From positions 15,966,001 through 16,030,000 of the forward strand of contig JAYKYS010000004.1 of assembly GCA_036924285.1 (NCBI GenBank): a stretch of DNA of 64,000 bases, in the 5' to 3' direction. This DNA is from Asterella californica (taxonomy: Eukaryota; Streptophyta; Marchantiopsida; Marchantiales; Aytoniaceae). The notes below the pieces were generated by a model. The model was not told the origin of the DNA. It made no database searches and saw only the letters and a program-made list of their open reading frames with translations. Below, piece after piece: positions 10,153 to 19,559 of the stretch (the first letter of the stretch is position 1; the number at the start of each line of letters is the position of its first letter). Position numbers and translations under genes: made by a program.

Positions 10153-10797
10153 TCAGTTGTGAGTCCGTTGTCTTTCCATCCTATCTTCTAGAAGCAACTC
10201 CAACTCCTTTTGTAATTCATTGTTAGCTGCTTGCAGAAACAACTCCACCTTGTCGTTCTCCAATGTGAGCTCCCCCATCCGAGACAACTGAAGAAATTGT
10301 CTCTCAAACTCCTGAAATAGCTCTGTGGCAACAAGCCCTTTGTTGGGTTTGTTTACCCACTCCATGAATGACTTCTTAGTCACTCGGTCTGCGTCATCTA
10401 AAGAATACTCTTCTTTCAGTTGAAGAGTAAATCTTTCCCATGTAGCACCATGAGATCGGATGATGTCTTTCACATGCTCTCGTAGCTCAGGTACGACAGC
10501 AAGCTCAAATGTACTCACCATATCTCTTTCTGGCACCTTACTCAACTCCATCTCTCGAGAATAGTACTTTAAGTACTTGGATATGTTCTTCCCGTCAAAC
10601 TGATCTAGCAACCCCACAACAGATTGCAAGGCTTTAGTAGCCATGGCTTCTTTCCGTTCAGTGGCTTGCTGTTGTTGCATTACCAATGCGAATGCCTCAA
10701 GCAATCGCATATCAGACCGTGAAAGCTTGGTCACCTTTGGAGCCTCTCCAGATGTAGAAGCCTCATCTACGTAATAACCCAATCCTTCAACGTCCAT
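10153..10797 (-). pseudogene. Family A gag (capsid region)
   Basis: I chose the ATG at 10,797 (MDVEGLGYYVDE); the open frame runs upstream to 10,953, but that part reads like leader. Features are a Gln-rich stretch (VMQQQQATERKEA), FDGKNISKYLKYYSREME, and a retrotransposon-gag core with TWERFTLQLKEEYSLDD and FQEFERQFLQLSRMGE. The product would form the virus-like particle. It stops after MERQRTHN and continues in another frame at 10,130. Confidence 0.7.
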
Positions 10798-10953
10798 GGT
10801 GGCAAAACCACGCACGTACCTCTCACCCCATACTTTCACGTCGAGTTCACCAGCTATCGTATAACGTGTTTTTCTGTCTAAGAATACACGGGGTATATGG
10901 CTGTGTAGAGGTAGGTGACTTGAACAGGTTGGCTCTGAACCTTGATCCTTCAA

Positions 10954-11652
10954 CCCTAATGCTCTCTATCTACTCTTCTCGGACAAGTGATCTTGTATTT
11001 CTCGACTTAAGATTAAAGACTGCTACGGTCCCATGATACGTATAAGTTGTACAAATTTGTGTTACATACAAATCTTGAAATACTCAACTCTGTACTATTT
11101 GCTTGCAAGTAACTCTAAATCACTAGAAGCATGATTTAACAACTTCTAAGCGACGCTAACTACCCGTCAGTTTGGCCACCACAACTCTATTTGATACAAC
11201 TGAAAGATACTATAGGATCGATCAACCAACTTGATCGAGTCTCGATAACACTTGCTGTACACCCTGACCTACCAAGCATTCCAGCAAGGTAAAGCATGCA
11301 TGCTCCAAGACACTACTCAGATCTCAATATAGCACCAACGGTGGTAATATTTGGCAGCTCCGAGAACCCAAACAGCGGCTTAAGATTCATGACGACTCCG
11401 TTCTCCTTCATCACCAAGAGCTGAAATCAGCTCCACACCCTCCAATGTCGAGTTGTATGCAGGCATGGCAGTTTCAGCAACAAACTCCTCTCCAAATTGC
11501 TCGAAAATGAACAAAATGACAATAGATGATACCAAAAAAATCTGAAATTGCTAATAACAGAAGTATCTTCAAACTTTGAGACCTCAGTCCTCCCAAACCA
11601 GTCGACCAATGATGATCAAACTTCACAGGAAGCTTGATTGGACCCTTCACTC
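10954..11652. other. Unassigned 0.7 kb, probable family A leader
   Basis: No supportable gene. It lies upstream of family A gag on the minus strand. A weak primer-site candidate is near 10,928-10,941 (minus strand GGTTCAGAGCCAAC, similar to the tRNA-iMet site TGGTATCAGAGC), but it falls just inside the open frame and lacks the leading TGG. I see no TG...CA LTR boundary. On the right it meets family B leader repeat sequence at about 11,652. Confidence 0.35.
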
Positions 11653-11828
11653 CTACTCAAAATTTGTATAGTCAACACCATCTCTTTTGATTAAGGAATT
11701 TTCTATTGAAACTTCATTAGTTAGTAGCTTGGAGGTTGACCTACTGGAGATCACAAAAATCTTGGAGAGATCTCTTACCGATTAAGAGATATACGGTTCG
11801 ACATACAATGAGGTCTTGAAGATACTTC

Positions 11829-12146
11829 ATGGGGAATCTAGTTCGAGTGCCGAGGTTGAAAAAAAGACGTTTGGGAGTTAGAATGGAGACGGAAAAGCCA
11901 AAGTCAAGTATAGAGGCGTTGCGATCAAGCATCTATTGCAGTTGGGGTGCCCTTTTTGCTCTATATCAAGAAGCTTTTGCGAGCATCGGCACAGACGCGA
12001 AGAAAATTGAGTTCAAAGCATCATTCACTGTGGAGAACACGAATGCTCTTGGTAAAGTAGAGTGTGATCTTTACAAGAGTGACTTTAAGATGTCTGCTAG
12101 GATCAGTACAGACGATGGTCATGAGGATATTATCATGGACTCTTAA
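11829..12146 (+). CDS. Family B accessory ORF a (105 codons), partial element
   Basis: Open from ATG to TAA. Basic N-terminus (VPRLKKRRLGVR), then SIEALRSSIYCSWGALFALY and an acidic end. I do not recognise it. Four copies occur in the window (also near 15,586, 47,726 and 51,485); two are open to the same TAA and two share a frameshift after VKKVEL. It lies upstream of ORF b and gag in the element's 5' part, where an Ogre-type ORF1 would sit, but I see no similarity to any known ORF1. Confidence 0.45.
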   Translation: MGNLVRVPRLKKRRLGVRMETEKPKSSIEALRSSIYCSWGALFALYQEAFASIGTDAKKIEFKASFTVENTNALGKVECDLYKSDFKMSARISTDDGHEDIIMDS

Positions 12147-12284
12147 TTTTAGATTGGATTTTATTTCGTGTATAGCATGTATAATACACGATTTTCAGTA
12201 TAAAGCTCGAAAGAGTTAAGAAAGTGATGTAGAGTTATTTTCCTCAAAGATATTTTGTCCACTTAATGGTTGAGAAGGTGCAAC

Positions 12285-12632
12285 ATGAATGGAAGTTCGA
12301 AAGATTGGAAAGTTAGACTTAGAAACCTTCTTCAAGGTTTAGATGTCATAGTAAGCGTCGGAGAGAGCTCCAAAGAGGTTATCGTTGAGTTTGAGAACCT
12401 TAGTACAAAACCTCAAGTAGAATCTCCGAGGAGAAGAGTAGAAACCGACTTGTGGTGTTATTTCTGTAGAGGGTTGGGACATAAAGTAGTGAATTGTCCA
12501 ACTAGAAGCAGAACGGAGAGAGCTAAAGGGAAGCGGGAGTTTACTGATTTAAGTCTTCGAGTGGGATCCATCGTCACCAACGCCAATCCATCTTCTAGGA
12601 GAAGATCTTTGTCTAAGTTGTGGAGTGGGTGA
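12285..12632 (+). pseudogene. Family B accessory ORF b with zinc knuckle, partial element
   Basis: The ATG at 12,285 (MNGSSKDWKVRLRNLLQG) is preferred to in-frame TTG 12,270. A CCHC knuckle CYFCRGLGHKVVNC (C-x2-C-x4-H-x4-C) sits near residue 60. Relative to the complete element, a 1-base insertion near RVG shifts the frame, so the second Cys/His cluster (CPSCGVGDLSRGHKC) is lost here. The ORF lies between ORF a and gag. Confidence 0.5.
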
Positions 12633-12975
12633 TCTATCAAGAGGACACAAGTGCGTCGATGTGGCTGCCCTACTTACGTCAATCGTCGAGAAGTTAGACG
12701 AGACTCAAAGAGCTGAGACGGAGAAGTTGTCGACTTCAAAAGAGGACCCGACTGAGTTATGATGGAGATCGTCATTTGGAAGGTGGAGAAGACGGTGATG
12801 TGACTCAGACTCATGATTACCTTGGGAGAAGAGATGGCACAAGAGGTGTTGTTACAACCATTTTTTTTTATTTTACCTATGGTAGATTATTCGCGAATGG
12901 AATTGATGATGTTCGTACTCTTTTAGCGAGTAGTTATTGCACAAAAATTAGAAGGGTAGAAAGAATAGTTACAAG

Positions 12976-13786
12976 ATGGGGAAGTTACCAGTGTTTCATG
13001 AGAAGGACAATGAAGATGTAGAATCATTTGTACGAGACTTCAAAAAGGGTTGCATCGGAAACAACGTGAGAAGGAAGGAAGAATGGGTGTTGTTACTACC
13101 AGAGTTTTTAGAAGATTTTGCTCTTACGTGGTATGAAGACCGAGTGAAGAGCAAGACACTTCGTGTAGTTGAAGACACATGAGAGACGTTGAGTAATGCA
13201 CTCATCGAAGAATTTCTTCCAGAAGAGAGTTATGAGAAGCTCATGGTGGAACTTACGCATTTGAAGCAACGGGACGACGAGAAAGTTCGGCATATGCCGA
13301 AAGGGTGGATAAGTTGGAGCAACGATTTCGGACGGTCCTACGGAAGAATGGAGACAATGTGGAGCTAACGATGGCGAGATTGGAGCAGTGCTGACCAAGA
13401 ACTTGGTGGGACGGTTGAGACTTTCAATTCGAACCCAAATGAGGTACGAGAAACCAACAACCAAAGCGGAGGCCATCAAGATTGCGACAAATATGGAAGA
13501 GAGTTTGGATGAAGGAGATATCATCCAACCTCATCATGTTGCTCTGGTGTCGACTCCGACTCCTGGTGTAGCCACAACGATCGCACCTGCACCATCACAA
13601 TTGATGATTGCTTCAACGTCAACTCCTACTCCAACGGTGGTACCAAGACCGTTTGTCCCAACAACGATGTCTACTGCCACCTCTGATTTTCATGTCGAGT
13701 TGAAGAGCATCACGATACTCTTGCGGATCTCAAGATAAACATGACACAGTTACGAGAATGGAGGAACAAAGGTGGAGGAGGAGGTC
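12976..13786 (+). pseudogene. Family B gag, truncated (partial element, copy 1)
   Basis: Begins MGKLPVFHEKDNEDVESFVR and carries the retrotransposon gag core: EFLEDFALTWYEDRV, then ALIEEFLPEESYEKLM and a heptad-like QRDDEKVR segment. A TGA at 13,180-13,182 replaces a Trp codon (TGG in the complete element). Further frameshifts precede the Thr/Pro-rich spacer (TPTPGVATTIAPAPS). It ends at the direct junction with the LTR at 13,787, before the nucleocapsid knuckle. Confidence 0.75.
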
Positions 13787-14699
13787 TGTAACGACCTATG
13801 TTACACATAGGAAGTTTGTCTATTAGTAAGGTGTTTAATTATAACTAAGTGTTGAGAATGTTTATTTGCTGCCAAAGTACTTTAAGGAGGTATCAAGTTA
13901 GTCATGACTAGCTAAAAGTTAGTTATGATTAAACTTAGTTGTACTTTTGGCAGAATTCAAATATTTGCTAAAAAGTGAGCACTACTATCTTGTCCTCTTG
14001 TCTAAAAGGTAGAAAGGAGGTGGAAAGTATCCCTTATCTCCTTTTTGACTTGATATTAGTGGTTGGATTAAAGTTGTGGATTTTGTGGGCATTAAAAACA
14101 AGAAGAGATTCCACATGTTTCTTTTTTAGTGGGTCCTAGTGTAGAGGGGGTGGAAATTCGAGATTTCTTGAGAATATTCTAGAATCCTTCTAGAAGTTGT
14201 TGACTTTGAAGGAATAAGCCCATGTGAAAAGGTAAGAAGCCCATGTGATTAATGCTTTTACCTTAAGTAATATCTTAGTAAAACCCGGTAAAAGTAGTTA
14301 CAGCTGAGTTACCGGAGGGTATCAAAGTAAAAACCTAGAATGTATAAATAGAGGAGTAGAGAAAAACTCCTCATCCTTGTTTTCATATCGTCGTTATGAC
14401 AACTTGAGTAATATAGAGTGTGTGAGATATTTTTAGCATGTGAGAACTTGAGAGACGTTGTTAGAATGGAGGATTTTAGTTGATGAGTTTATGAAGATTT
14501 TTAGTTCATAAGTTTGTGGGTGTATGAATGAGTGAACTTAGCATTTTCCCTTCAAGATTCATGGTGTGCTTCCATCAAAGCCATCAGAGGTGACCCCTGA
14601 GTGAGAGACAGGCCCGACATTTGCAGATTCATCGATGACGATCGTGGTGGTTGAGAGATCGGGGGGGTAGTTGATCGATAGGATCGTGAAGGGTTTACA
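13787..14699 (+). repeat. Family B 5' LTR (copy 1)
   Basis: Begins TGTAACGACCTATGTTACA, ends GGGTTTACA, and is followed after four bases by a primer-binding site. It has a TATAAATA box at 14,343-14,350. It matches 21,604-22,502 with several small differences. It is fused on its left directly to a truncated B gag. Confidence 0.92.
14343..14350 (+). promoter_or_regulatory. TATA box of the family B 5' LTR
   Basis: TATAAATA, about 560 bases into the LTR and conserved in all four B LTRs of the window (also 22,156, 50,242 and 58,063). Transcription would start near 14,375, giving a U3 of about 0.59 kb. Confidence 0.75.
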
Positions 14700-14703
14700 T
14701 TTT

Positions 14704-14721
14704 TGGTTTCGTTGCCGGGAC
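14704..14721 (+). other. Family B primer-binding site
   Basis: TGGTTTCGTTGCCGGGAC lies four bases after the LTR end and resembles the plant gypsy tRNA-Asp site TGGCGCCGTTGCCGGGGA in its 3' part. The copy 2 version reads TGGTTCCGTTGCCGGGAC (50,603-50,620). Confidence 0.7.
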
Positions 14722-15012
14722 CTCACTTGAAGGGATCATTGAAAATGTTTAGAGTTCAGTTCTATATTAGACAAAAAGAGATTATGAGAGAACACATGAA
14801 GAGAACGTTGGGAGGAGAGATAGCTACCGCGATGTTAACAACATTAAAACCTTTCGTGTATCCCGTAGTGATATATGACGCATTCGAAGTCATTCTTTAC
14901 ATCTTGTTCACTTAGAAAGGGTTTGAGGAGAGTTGAAAGAGGGTGCAACAAGAGTTGTAGAGAAAGGAGGAGAGAAAAGTTATTAGAGGAGAGAAATTTG
15001 TGAGTTTAGAAA

Positions 15013-15450
15013 TTTTGCTCTCTAGAAAATTTATACAGTCGTTGTCAACATTTCTGTGAATTTTATTTTCCTGAGAAACTTTCTAATGTTTTAGATTGGC
15101 TAATAACCTATCTAAGACAAAATAAATCATAGGAAAAGGTGGTCTAGAGAAAGAGCAATGAATTTTCAAAGTTGAGGGGTTTATTCGTGAGAGTTGAGGA
15201 ATTCTGTTCTCTGGAAAAAGTTTACAGTCAGTGTCAGATTTTCTTTGAGTTTTATTTTCCTGAGAAACTTTCCACTGTTTTAGAGTGGCTGATAAGCTAT
15301 CCAGAACAAAAGAAATCATGAGAAGATGAGGTCTGAAGAGGGAGAAAGAATTTTTCAAAGTGGAGGGGGTTGACAACCATGAGGGAAATGAAAATATACA
15401 AATTTCAGTTCTCTGAAAATTTGTACAGTCATCACCATCTCTTCTGATTA
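15013..15450 (+). repeat. Leader tandem repeat of family B (about 190 bp units, copy 1)
   Basis: Three related units begin at about 15,013, 15,201 and 15,402. Each starts with a CTCTctGAAAAtTTaTACAGTC-like core and continues through a TTTTATTTTCCTGAGAAACTTT segment; the third is partial. They lie in the untranslated leader between the primer site and ORF a. The same array occurs near 47,150 and 50,917. Confidence 0.65.
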
Positions 15451-15585
15451 GGGAAGTTTCTGTTGAAACTTCATGATTTAGTAACTTGGAGGTTGAGCTA
15501 ATGGAGACCACAAAAATCTTGGAGAGATCTCTTACCAACTAAGAGATATACGTTTCGGCATACAAGGAGGTCTTGACGATACGTC

Positions 15586-15908
15586 ATGAGGAATCCAGTT
15601 CGAGTGCCAAGGTTGAAGAAAAGACGTTTGGGAGTTAGAACGGAGACGGAAAGGCCAATGTTAAGTATAGAGGCGTTGCGATCAAGCATCTATTGCAGTT
15701 GGGGTGCCATTTTTGCTTTATATAAAGAAGCTTCTGCGAGCATCGACGCAGATGTGAAGAAAGTTGAGTTGAGTTCAAAGTATCATTCACTGTGGAGGCC
15801 ACGAATGCTCCTGGCGAAGTAGAGTGTGATCCTTACAAAAGTGACTTTAAGATGTCTGCTAGGATCAGTACAGACGATGATCATGAGGATATTATCATGG
15901 ACTCTTAA
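15586..15908 (+). pseudogene. Family B accessory ORF a, complete element (frameshifted)
   Basis: Same unrecognised 105-codon protein as at 11,829. It starts MRNPVRVPRLKKRRLGVR but a frameshift after VKKVEL ends the frame at 15,822. The original stop (GAC TCT TAA) is still visible at 15,908. The shift is shared with 51,485, so it predates the duplication. Confidence 0.45.
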
Positions 15909-16046
15909 TTTTAGATTGGATTTTAATTCGTGTATAGCATGTATAATACACGATTTTCAGTATAAAGCTCGGAAGAGTTAAGAAAGTGATGTAGAATTAT
16001 TTTCCTCTATGATACTTTGTCCACTTAATGGTTGAGAAGGTGCAAC

Positions 16047-16523
16047 ATGAGTGGAAATTCAAAAGATTGGAAAGTTAGACTTAGAAACCTTCCTCAAGGT
16101 TTAGATGTCATAGTAAGTGTCGGAGAAAGTTCGAGAGAGATTATCGTCGAGTTTGAAAACCCTAGTACTAAACCTCAAGTAGAATCTCCGAGGAGAAGAG
16201 TAGAAACCAACTTGTGGTGTTATTTCTGTAGAGGGTTGGGACACAAAGTAGTGAATTGTCCAACTAGAATCAGAACCGAGAGAGCTAAAGGGAAGCGGGA
16301 GTTTACTGATTTAAGTCTTCGAGTGGGTCCATCGTCACCAGCGCCAATTCATCTTCTAGGCGAAGATCCTTGTCCAAGTTGTGGAGTGGGTGATCTATCA
16401 AGAGGACACAAGTGCGTCGATGTGGCCGCCCTACTTACGTCAGTAGTCGAGAAGTTGGACGAGACTCAAAGAGCTGAGACGGAAAAGTTGTCGACTTCAA
16501 AAGAGGACTCGGCTGAGTTGTGA
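16047..16523 (+). CDS. Family B accessory ORF b with two Cys/His clusters (copy 1)
   Basis: 158 codons from ATG 16,047 (MSGNSKDWKVRLRNLPQG) to TGA. Cluster 1 is a CCHC knuckle CYFCRGLGHKVVNC; cluster 2 is CPSCGVGDLSRGHKC, which could bind a second metal ion. The C-terminus is charged and helical-looking. It is separate from and upstream of gag, which has its own knuckle. It is open here and at 51,946. A nucleic-acid-binding role is inferred from the knuckle only; the family is not one I recognise. Confidence 0.55.
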   Translation: MSGNSKDWKVRLRNLPQGLDVIVSVGESSREIIVEFENPSTKPQVESPRRRVETNLWCYFCRGLGHKVVNCPTRIRTERAKGKREFTDLSLRVGPSSPAPIHLLGEDPCPSCGVGDLSRGHKCVDVAALLTSVVEKLDETQRAETEKLSTSKEDSAEL

Positions 16524-16736
16524 TGGAGATCGTCATTCGGATGGTGGAGAAGACGGTGATGCGACTCAGACTCATGATTACCTTGGGAGAAGAGATGGCA
16601 CAAGAGGTGTTGTTACAACCATTTCCTTTCATTTTACCTATGGTAGATTATTCGCGAATGGAATTGGTGATGTTTGTACTCTTTTAGCGAGTAGTTATTG
16701 CACAAAAATTAGAAGGGTAGAAAGAATAGTTACAAG

Positions 16737-18043
16737 ATGGGGAAGTTACCAGTGTTTCATGGGAAGGAGAATGAAGATGTAGAACCATTTGTACAAGACT
16801 TCAAAAGGGGTTGCATCGGAAACAACGTGAGAAGGAAGGAAGAATGGGTGTTGTTACTACCAGAGTTTTTAGAAGATTTTGCTCTTATGTGATATGAAGA
16901 TCGAGTGAAGAGCCAGACACATGGTGCAGTTGAGGACACATGGGAGACGTTGAGTAATGCACTCATCGAAGAATTTCTTCCAGAAGAGAGTTATGAGAAG
17001 CTCATGGTGCAGCTTACTCATTTGAAGCAACGGGACGACGAGAAAGTTCGGCAATATGCCGAAAGGGTGGATAAGTTGGAGCACGGTTTCGGACGGTCCT
17101 ACGGAAGAGTGAAGACAATGTGGAGTTAACGATGGTAGGGATTGGAGCAGTGTTGATCAAGAACTTGGTGGAAGGGTTGATGCCTTCAATTCGAACCCAA
17201 GTGAGGTACGAGAAGCCAGCAACCAAAGCGGAGGCCATCAAGATTACGACAAATATGGAAGAGAGTTTGGATGAAAGAGATATCATCCAACCTCATCATG
17301 CTGCTCTAGTGTCAACTCCGACTCCTGGTGTAGTCACAACGATCGCACCTGCACCATCACAATTGGTGATTGCTTGAACGTCAGCTCCTACTCCAACGAT
17401 GGTGCCAAGACCGTTTGTCCCAACAACGATGTCTACTGCCACCTCTGATTTTCATGCCGAGCTGAAGAGCATCACCGATACTCTTGCAGATCTCAAGATA
17501 AACGTGGTGCAGTTACGAGAATGGAGAAACAAAGGTGGAGGAGGAGGTCAAAGAGGTTACGACAACAATCCCAACCGAAGAAATCAAGGTAACTTTGGAA
17601 GCAACCAAGATAACTTTGGAGGAATCACTTGTTGGACGTGTGGAGGTTCTCATTTTCAGCGAAATTGTCCTAACAACGGAGCAAGAGGTACCGAAGCTGT
17701 CAGAATGAATGTGGGTGGAGGAAATCCATCACAAGGACGAGATAAGGGGGTGGCTACTATCGATGTCGTGCGAGATCCCATCTACGAGAAAAGAGAGAGT
17801 TCAAACTCTTCTCATGCACCAGTGGAGCTTTTAGCTCAAGAAAAGAAAAGAACTCGATTTTCTGATGAACCGGTTTTCATGGAGGAGTCAGCTAGTAGAA
17901 GTACTCGTTCGAGTAATGTTTCGAGTACACCAAGAGAGCCAAGAAGGAAGCTGGGGATGACGGATTTTACCATTTCATCTTCCCAAGCGAGATATGATGT
18001 GGTTGAAGATGTGGGTGCTCAGAAAGCCAACATCACTGTTTGA
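16737..18043 (+). pseudogene. Family B gag with nucleocapsid knuckle (copy 1)
   Basis: Starts MGKLPVFHGKENEDVEPF. The capsid core (EFLEDFAL, ALIEEFLPEESYEKL) is interrupted by a TGA at 16,890-16,892 replacing Trp. A 1-base deletion near 17,085 relative to the partial element shifts the frame. The Thr/Pro spacer has a TGA near 17,375 (TCA in copy 2). A second knuckle, CWTCGGSHFQRNC, near 17,630 is intact. A TGA near 18,041 (GGA in copy 2) ends the segment before the protease. Confidence 0.8.
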
Positions 18044-18145
18044 CAACTGATCGCACTTAATCCCAGCTTACGAAGGGAACTCAGAGGAGGACTGAGTTCT
18101 AAGAGAAGCAAGAAGAAGAAACCCAAGAGCAAGACATCAAAGTCA

Positions 18146-18700
18146 GTGGGAGTTGGTGTGGTGGATGTGCATGCTTCAGAGGTATGCACTAGGGCTTCAA
18201 AGATTGAAGTCCTGTTGAATGATCACTACGACTCTGACGTATTGGTGGATGGAGGGTCGGCTGTAAACGCCATATCGGAGAGGTTGATGAAGAAGTTGGG
18301 GATGGAACCAACTCGTCCGGCTAGCATTGTCGTGGGGATGGCTAACAAGTAACGGGTAAGACCTCTTGGTGTGTTAGAGAAGGTGGTCGTGTCTGTGATG
18401 GGAGTTCAAACATTGATGTCCTTTCAAGTGTTAAAGGACTCTAGTTATGATTTGCTCCTAGGTAGGCCTTGGTTGAGAGCTGTGCGCACCACTGATAGGT
18501 GGCACAAGGGATACTTACGGATTGGGCTTAGAAATCATAGAGTGATAGTTCCTCTCTCGGGTGTTGGAGTTGTGACTTCTGACTCTGATAGACCCACTAG
18601 TGACTGCTGGGAATCTGATACGGAGGACGATCAGAGTGTCTCAGAAGTAGATACCGGAGATTCTTACGATCAAGAATCCTCGTCTGAGGACGAAGGATTT
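18146..18700 (+). pseudogene. Family B aspartic protease (copy 1)
   Basis: The active-site region is DVLVDGGSAVNAISERL, with DGG in the catalytic position, followed by the second landmark YDLLLGRPWLRA. A TAA at about 18,350 (CAA in copy 2) breaks it. It would cleave the polyprotein. It lies between gag and the RT, as in other gypsy pol genes. Confidence 0.75.
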
Positions 18701-19559
18701 GGTCGAGATGAATCATTACATCAGCTTAGTGCTATTGACTTGTTGCCTCGACCAACAGTGGAGAAAGATCCTGACAAAGAAGAGTTGAGTGAGGCAGAGA
18801 TTGTCAGAAGACTCTCTACTCTGAAGTTTGGTATCAATGTCACTCAAGAGGAGAAAAGTAGATTCCTAGATATATTTCAAAAATTTATCCATGTGTTTGC
18901 TTTCAGCTACAAGGATTTGAAAGAGGTGACTCTCGAGACTTATCGAATCGAATTGGAGGAGAACGCAAGACCAGTTCGACAGAAGCAAAGAAGGGTCAAT
19001 CCTACAACAGCGATGATGGTCAAGGGAGGAGATAGACAAGTTGAGGGAGGCGAGTTTCATCTACGAGGTGGAGAACTCAGAATGGGTTTCACCCATTGTG
19101 ATTGTCAAGAAGAAGAATGGTAAGCTGCGAGTGTGCATAGACTATAAGAAGCTGAATGCAGTTACCAAGAAGGATTATTATCCTCTATCATTTATAGATG
19201 AGATTTTGGAGGAAGTTGCTGGTCATGAGTGGTACAGCTTTGGTGATGGTAATAGTGGATACAACCAGATCAAGATAGCACAGGAGTACCAACAGTTGAC
19301 TACTTTCACTACTCCTTGGAGAACATTTGCATTTCGAGTGATGCCATTCGGATTGTGTAATGCTCCGGCCACGTTTCAGAGGTTCATGAACAAGGTGTTC
19401 GAACCATTCGTAGGAAAGTTTGTTCGTGATTTCATTGACGATTTCTGTGTGTACGGAAGAAAGGAGGACCACTTTGATCTGCAGCGGTTGGAGCAAGCTA
19501 ACGCTTCTCTGAATCCAGAGAAGTGCATCTTTGGCTGCGAAGAAGGTCTGCTGTTATGA
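18701..19559 (+). pseudogene. Family B reverse transcriptase (copy 1)
   Basis: Landmarks are WVSPIVIVKKKNGKLRVCID, DYYPLSFIDEILEEVAG, MPFGLCNAPATFQRFMNKVF and the catalytic box FIDDFCVYG. A 1-base insertion near 19,025 shifts the frame before the first RT motif, and a TGA at 19,557-19,559 (GGA in copy 2) ends the segment just before the connection domain. Its counterpart in copy 2 is fully open. Confidence 0.85.

Larger units (their letters stand above)
6374..11652 (-). mobile_element. Family A Ty3/gypsy element, internal region (copy 1)
   Basis: Minus-strand order is gag, zinc knuckle, protease, RT, RNase H, then stop; no integrase domain is found before the family D LTR. The leader side (10,954-11,652) has no ORF I can assign. 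No LTR pair is recognisable, so the ends are set by neighbours: a family B leader on the right and a D LTR on the left. The protein style (PQGAKNSVAHMMNG, FLDD, WIAYIKSLNPEFRHIAGK) differs clearly from families B and E. Confidence 0.7.
11653..13786 (+). mobile_element. Family B partial element: leader, accessory ORFs, gag (copy 1)
   Basis: This plus-strand sequence matches the complete B element from its third leader repeat through most of gag. It ends abruptly after the codons for RNKGGGGG, just before the second zinc knuckle, and the next base is the TG of a B LTR at 13,787. There is no polypurine tract and no pol. Copy 2 (46,844-49,684) ends at the same base but starts further left, near the primer-binding site. 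Confidence 0.8.

Noticed and set aside
6411..10797. Family A as an endogenous pararetrovirus, because integrase is absent
   Set aside because: The RT and gag motifs are of gypsy type, there is no movement-protein-like region, and the element is cut off by neighbours, so truncation explains the missing integrase.
10928..10941. tRNA-iMet primer-binding site for family A
   Set aside because: Only a partial match without the leading TGG, and no LTR end is visible beside it; mentioned in the feature list as a weak candidate only.
13787..13815. Start of the B LTR as an operator-like palindrome (TGTAAC...GTTACA)
   Set aside because: Short inverted repeats at LTR ends are expected for integrase recognition; nothing shows an additional regulator.
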